Source: Planctomycetia bacterium (GTDB lineage Bacteria; Planctomycetota; Planctomycetia; Pirellulales; Thermoguttaceae). Taken from it: a DNA stretch of 64,000 bases. Shown piece by piece: positions 62,925 to 64,000 of the stretch. The DNA is taken from NCBI GenBank assembly GCA_030527105.1, contig JAUNBK010000009.1, positions 1 to 64,000 on the forward strand, read 5' to 3'. Both the position numbers and the translations under genes were made by a program. The notes below the pieces were generated by a model. The model made no database searches. It was not told the DNA's origin and was given only the letters and a program-made list of their open reading frames with translations. The first letter of the stretch is position 1. The number at the start of each line of letters is the position of its first letter.

Positions 62925-64000
62925 ATGTACCCATTAGAAGAGACGATTATTGCGCTATCTTCCGCGCGTCGATCGGGCGGCGTACGTGGCGTGGTGCGTT
63001 TGAGTGGTCCCGACACTTTTTCGGCGTTGGAGACAATGGGTCTCCCTGTGCCTTGTGCGTCGGGCGCTTCGTTTCGATATCGGGGTGAGTTGGCGATTTC
63101 GTCGCGCGTTTCGCTCCCCGTCTGGGTGAGTTGCTGGCGCGAGGGGCATGGCTACACGGGGCAAGAATCTGCCGAGATTCATGCGTTTGGCGCGATTCCT
63201 TTTTTGGATCAAGCGATATCCAAATTTTGCGCGGAATCCAACGTGCGTCTTGCGCAGCCTGGGGAATATACCCTGCGCGCGTTTCTCTCTGGCAGACTTG
63301 ATCTCACGCAGGCGGAGGGTGTTTTGGGGGCGATTGATGCGACCGATCCTCAAAAACTCGACACGGCACTCCGCCAGCTTGCGGGTGGTTTGGCGCGCCC
63401 GCTTCATCAATTGAGGAACGATCTTTTCGACTTGATGGGGCATATCGAGGCGGGATTGGATTTTTCCGATGAGGATATCGAGTTCATTTCCTCCGAGGAG
63501 ATGGTCGAGATTATAGAAAGAGCGACCGAGCAGATGGAGGCGCTGTTGGACAAAATGAAGGCGCGAAGTCTCTCGTCCGACTTGCTGACTGCCGTGCTTT
63601 ATGGCTTGCCGAACATTGGGAAAAGCAGCTTGTTCAACGCGCTTCTCGGTCGCGGAGCGGCAATCGTGCACGACGCCCCAGGCACCACGCGCGACTATCT
63701 CTCCTCCACGCTTCAACTCTCCGGGATGGAGTGCCGATTGATCGACACGGCGGGGGATTCTTTCGAGTTAGAAACGGATTTTATCCATCGCGAGTCGCAA
63801 AATTTCGCGCGGGAGCAAAAGAGCGTGGCGGACGTTCGGCTCTATTGTTTCGACGCGGAATCGTTCTCAAAGGTCTCTCAAAGTGCGCGGCTTCATGAGA
63901 TCGAAAACGAATCAAACGCTCTGATCGTTCTCACGAGAGCGGACAAATGCGCGCCGATGGGGGGAAAAATCGCCACCAATTCCAAAATCATCATCACGAG
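62925..64000 (+). CDS. mnmE: tRNA uridine-5-carboxymethylaminomethyl modification GTPase MnmE (3' partial)
   Basis: An open frame runs off the right edge (358 codons visible). The N-terminal formyl-THF-binding domain (RGVVRLSGPDTFSALETMG, ESAEIHAFGAIPFLDQAI, PGEYTLRAFLSGRLDLTQAE) and the GTPase G1 motif YGLPNIGKSSLFNAL (about 225), with G2/G3 region DAPGTTRDY and LIDTAGD, identify MnmE, which with MnmG modifies the wobble uridine of tRNAs. The N-terminus lacks the usual DTIAAIATPPG run (here ETIIALSSARRSGG). GAGG lies upstream of ATG 62925. The C-terminal CxGK motif is beyond the window. Confidence 0.9.
   Translation, partial: MYPLEETIIALSSARRSGGVRGVVRLSGPDTFSALETMGLPVPCASGASFRYRGELAISSRVSLPVWVSCWREGHGYTGQESAEIHAFGAIPFLDQAISKFCAESNVRLAQPGEYTLRAFLSGRLDLTQAEGVLGAIDATDPQKLDTALRQLAGGLARPLHQLRNDLFDLMGHIEAGLDFSDEDIEFISSEEMVEIIERATEQMEALLDKMKARSLSSDLLTAVLYGLPNIGKSSLFNALLGRGAAIVHDAPGTTRDYLSSTLQLSGMECRLIDTAGDSFELETDFIHRESQNFAREQKSVADVRLYCFDAESFSKVSQSARLHEIENESNALIVLTRADKCAPMGGKIATNSKIIIT

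Overview
The window (64 kb, moderate GC, genes on both strands, many intergenic stretches of 100-900 bp) looks like a chromosome segment of a member of the Planctomycetota, probably host- or biomass-associated. This is inference from several signals together: two PEP-CTERM proteins, a DUF1598-like secreted protein (a family I remember as planctomycete-restricted), a huge beta-helix/metalloprotease/dockerin protein, GH9 and DUF4091 carbohydrate-active proteins, and many secreted proteins of unknown function. The housekeeping set (dapL, mfd, ispA, rnhA, pyrC, ileS, hisF, clpC, mnmE, SRP RNA) shows it is core chromosome and not a plasmid or phage.

Layout. 1-10.6 kb: 3' part of the giant secreted protein, dapL, a lipoprotein, a polytopic membrane protein and an S41 protease. 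10.6-11.5 kb: a gene-free gap holding a candidate minus-strand small RNA and repeat fragments. 11.5-21.5 kb: mfd, a parvulin-type PPIase, a small secreted protein, a PEP-CTERM protein and a DUF1598-like protein. 21.6-27.8 kb: ispA, a flavin reductase, a LarA-like protein, rnhA, a Tat-exported FAD enzyme and a PP-loop ATPase. 28-33.8 kb, mostly minus: two tandem paralogous GT2 glycosyltransferases, a frameshifted pseudogene, pyrC, a RidA-like protein and the SRP RNA. 34-40.5 kb: an SDR, a large secreted unknown, a tiny membrane protein, a secreted protein-isoaspartate methyltransferase and a small membrane protein. 40.5-53.4 kb: ileS, a Cys-less thioredoxin-fold protein followed by a caspase-fold protein that lacks the catalytic motifs, hisF, a GH9 enzyme and a second PEP-CTERM protein. 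53.8-64 kb: a structured RNA with its own promoter and terminator, a lipid kinase, a YraN family protein, a TIM-barrel isomerase, clpC, a membrane protein, a DUF4091 protein and the 5' part of mnmE.

The most distinctive feature is a family of about 105-bp palindromic intergenic repeats: 15 full or near-full copies plus several fragments, about one per 4 kb. Each has TATA-like ends, terminal sequences that are imperfect inverted repeats, a central GC-rich hairpin and an internal AAAGGAG. They lie between genes, most within 100 bp upstream of a start codon; two contain the stop codon of the gene beside them and two more lie within 3 bp of one. They resemble a MITE (non-autonomous element with TA target preference), but no transposase is present. 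A second, rarer repeat family occurs twice (44.3 and 48.2 kb). I searched by eye only; family assignments come from motif recognition, not database searches.
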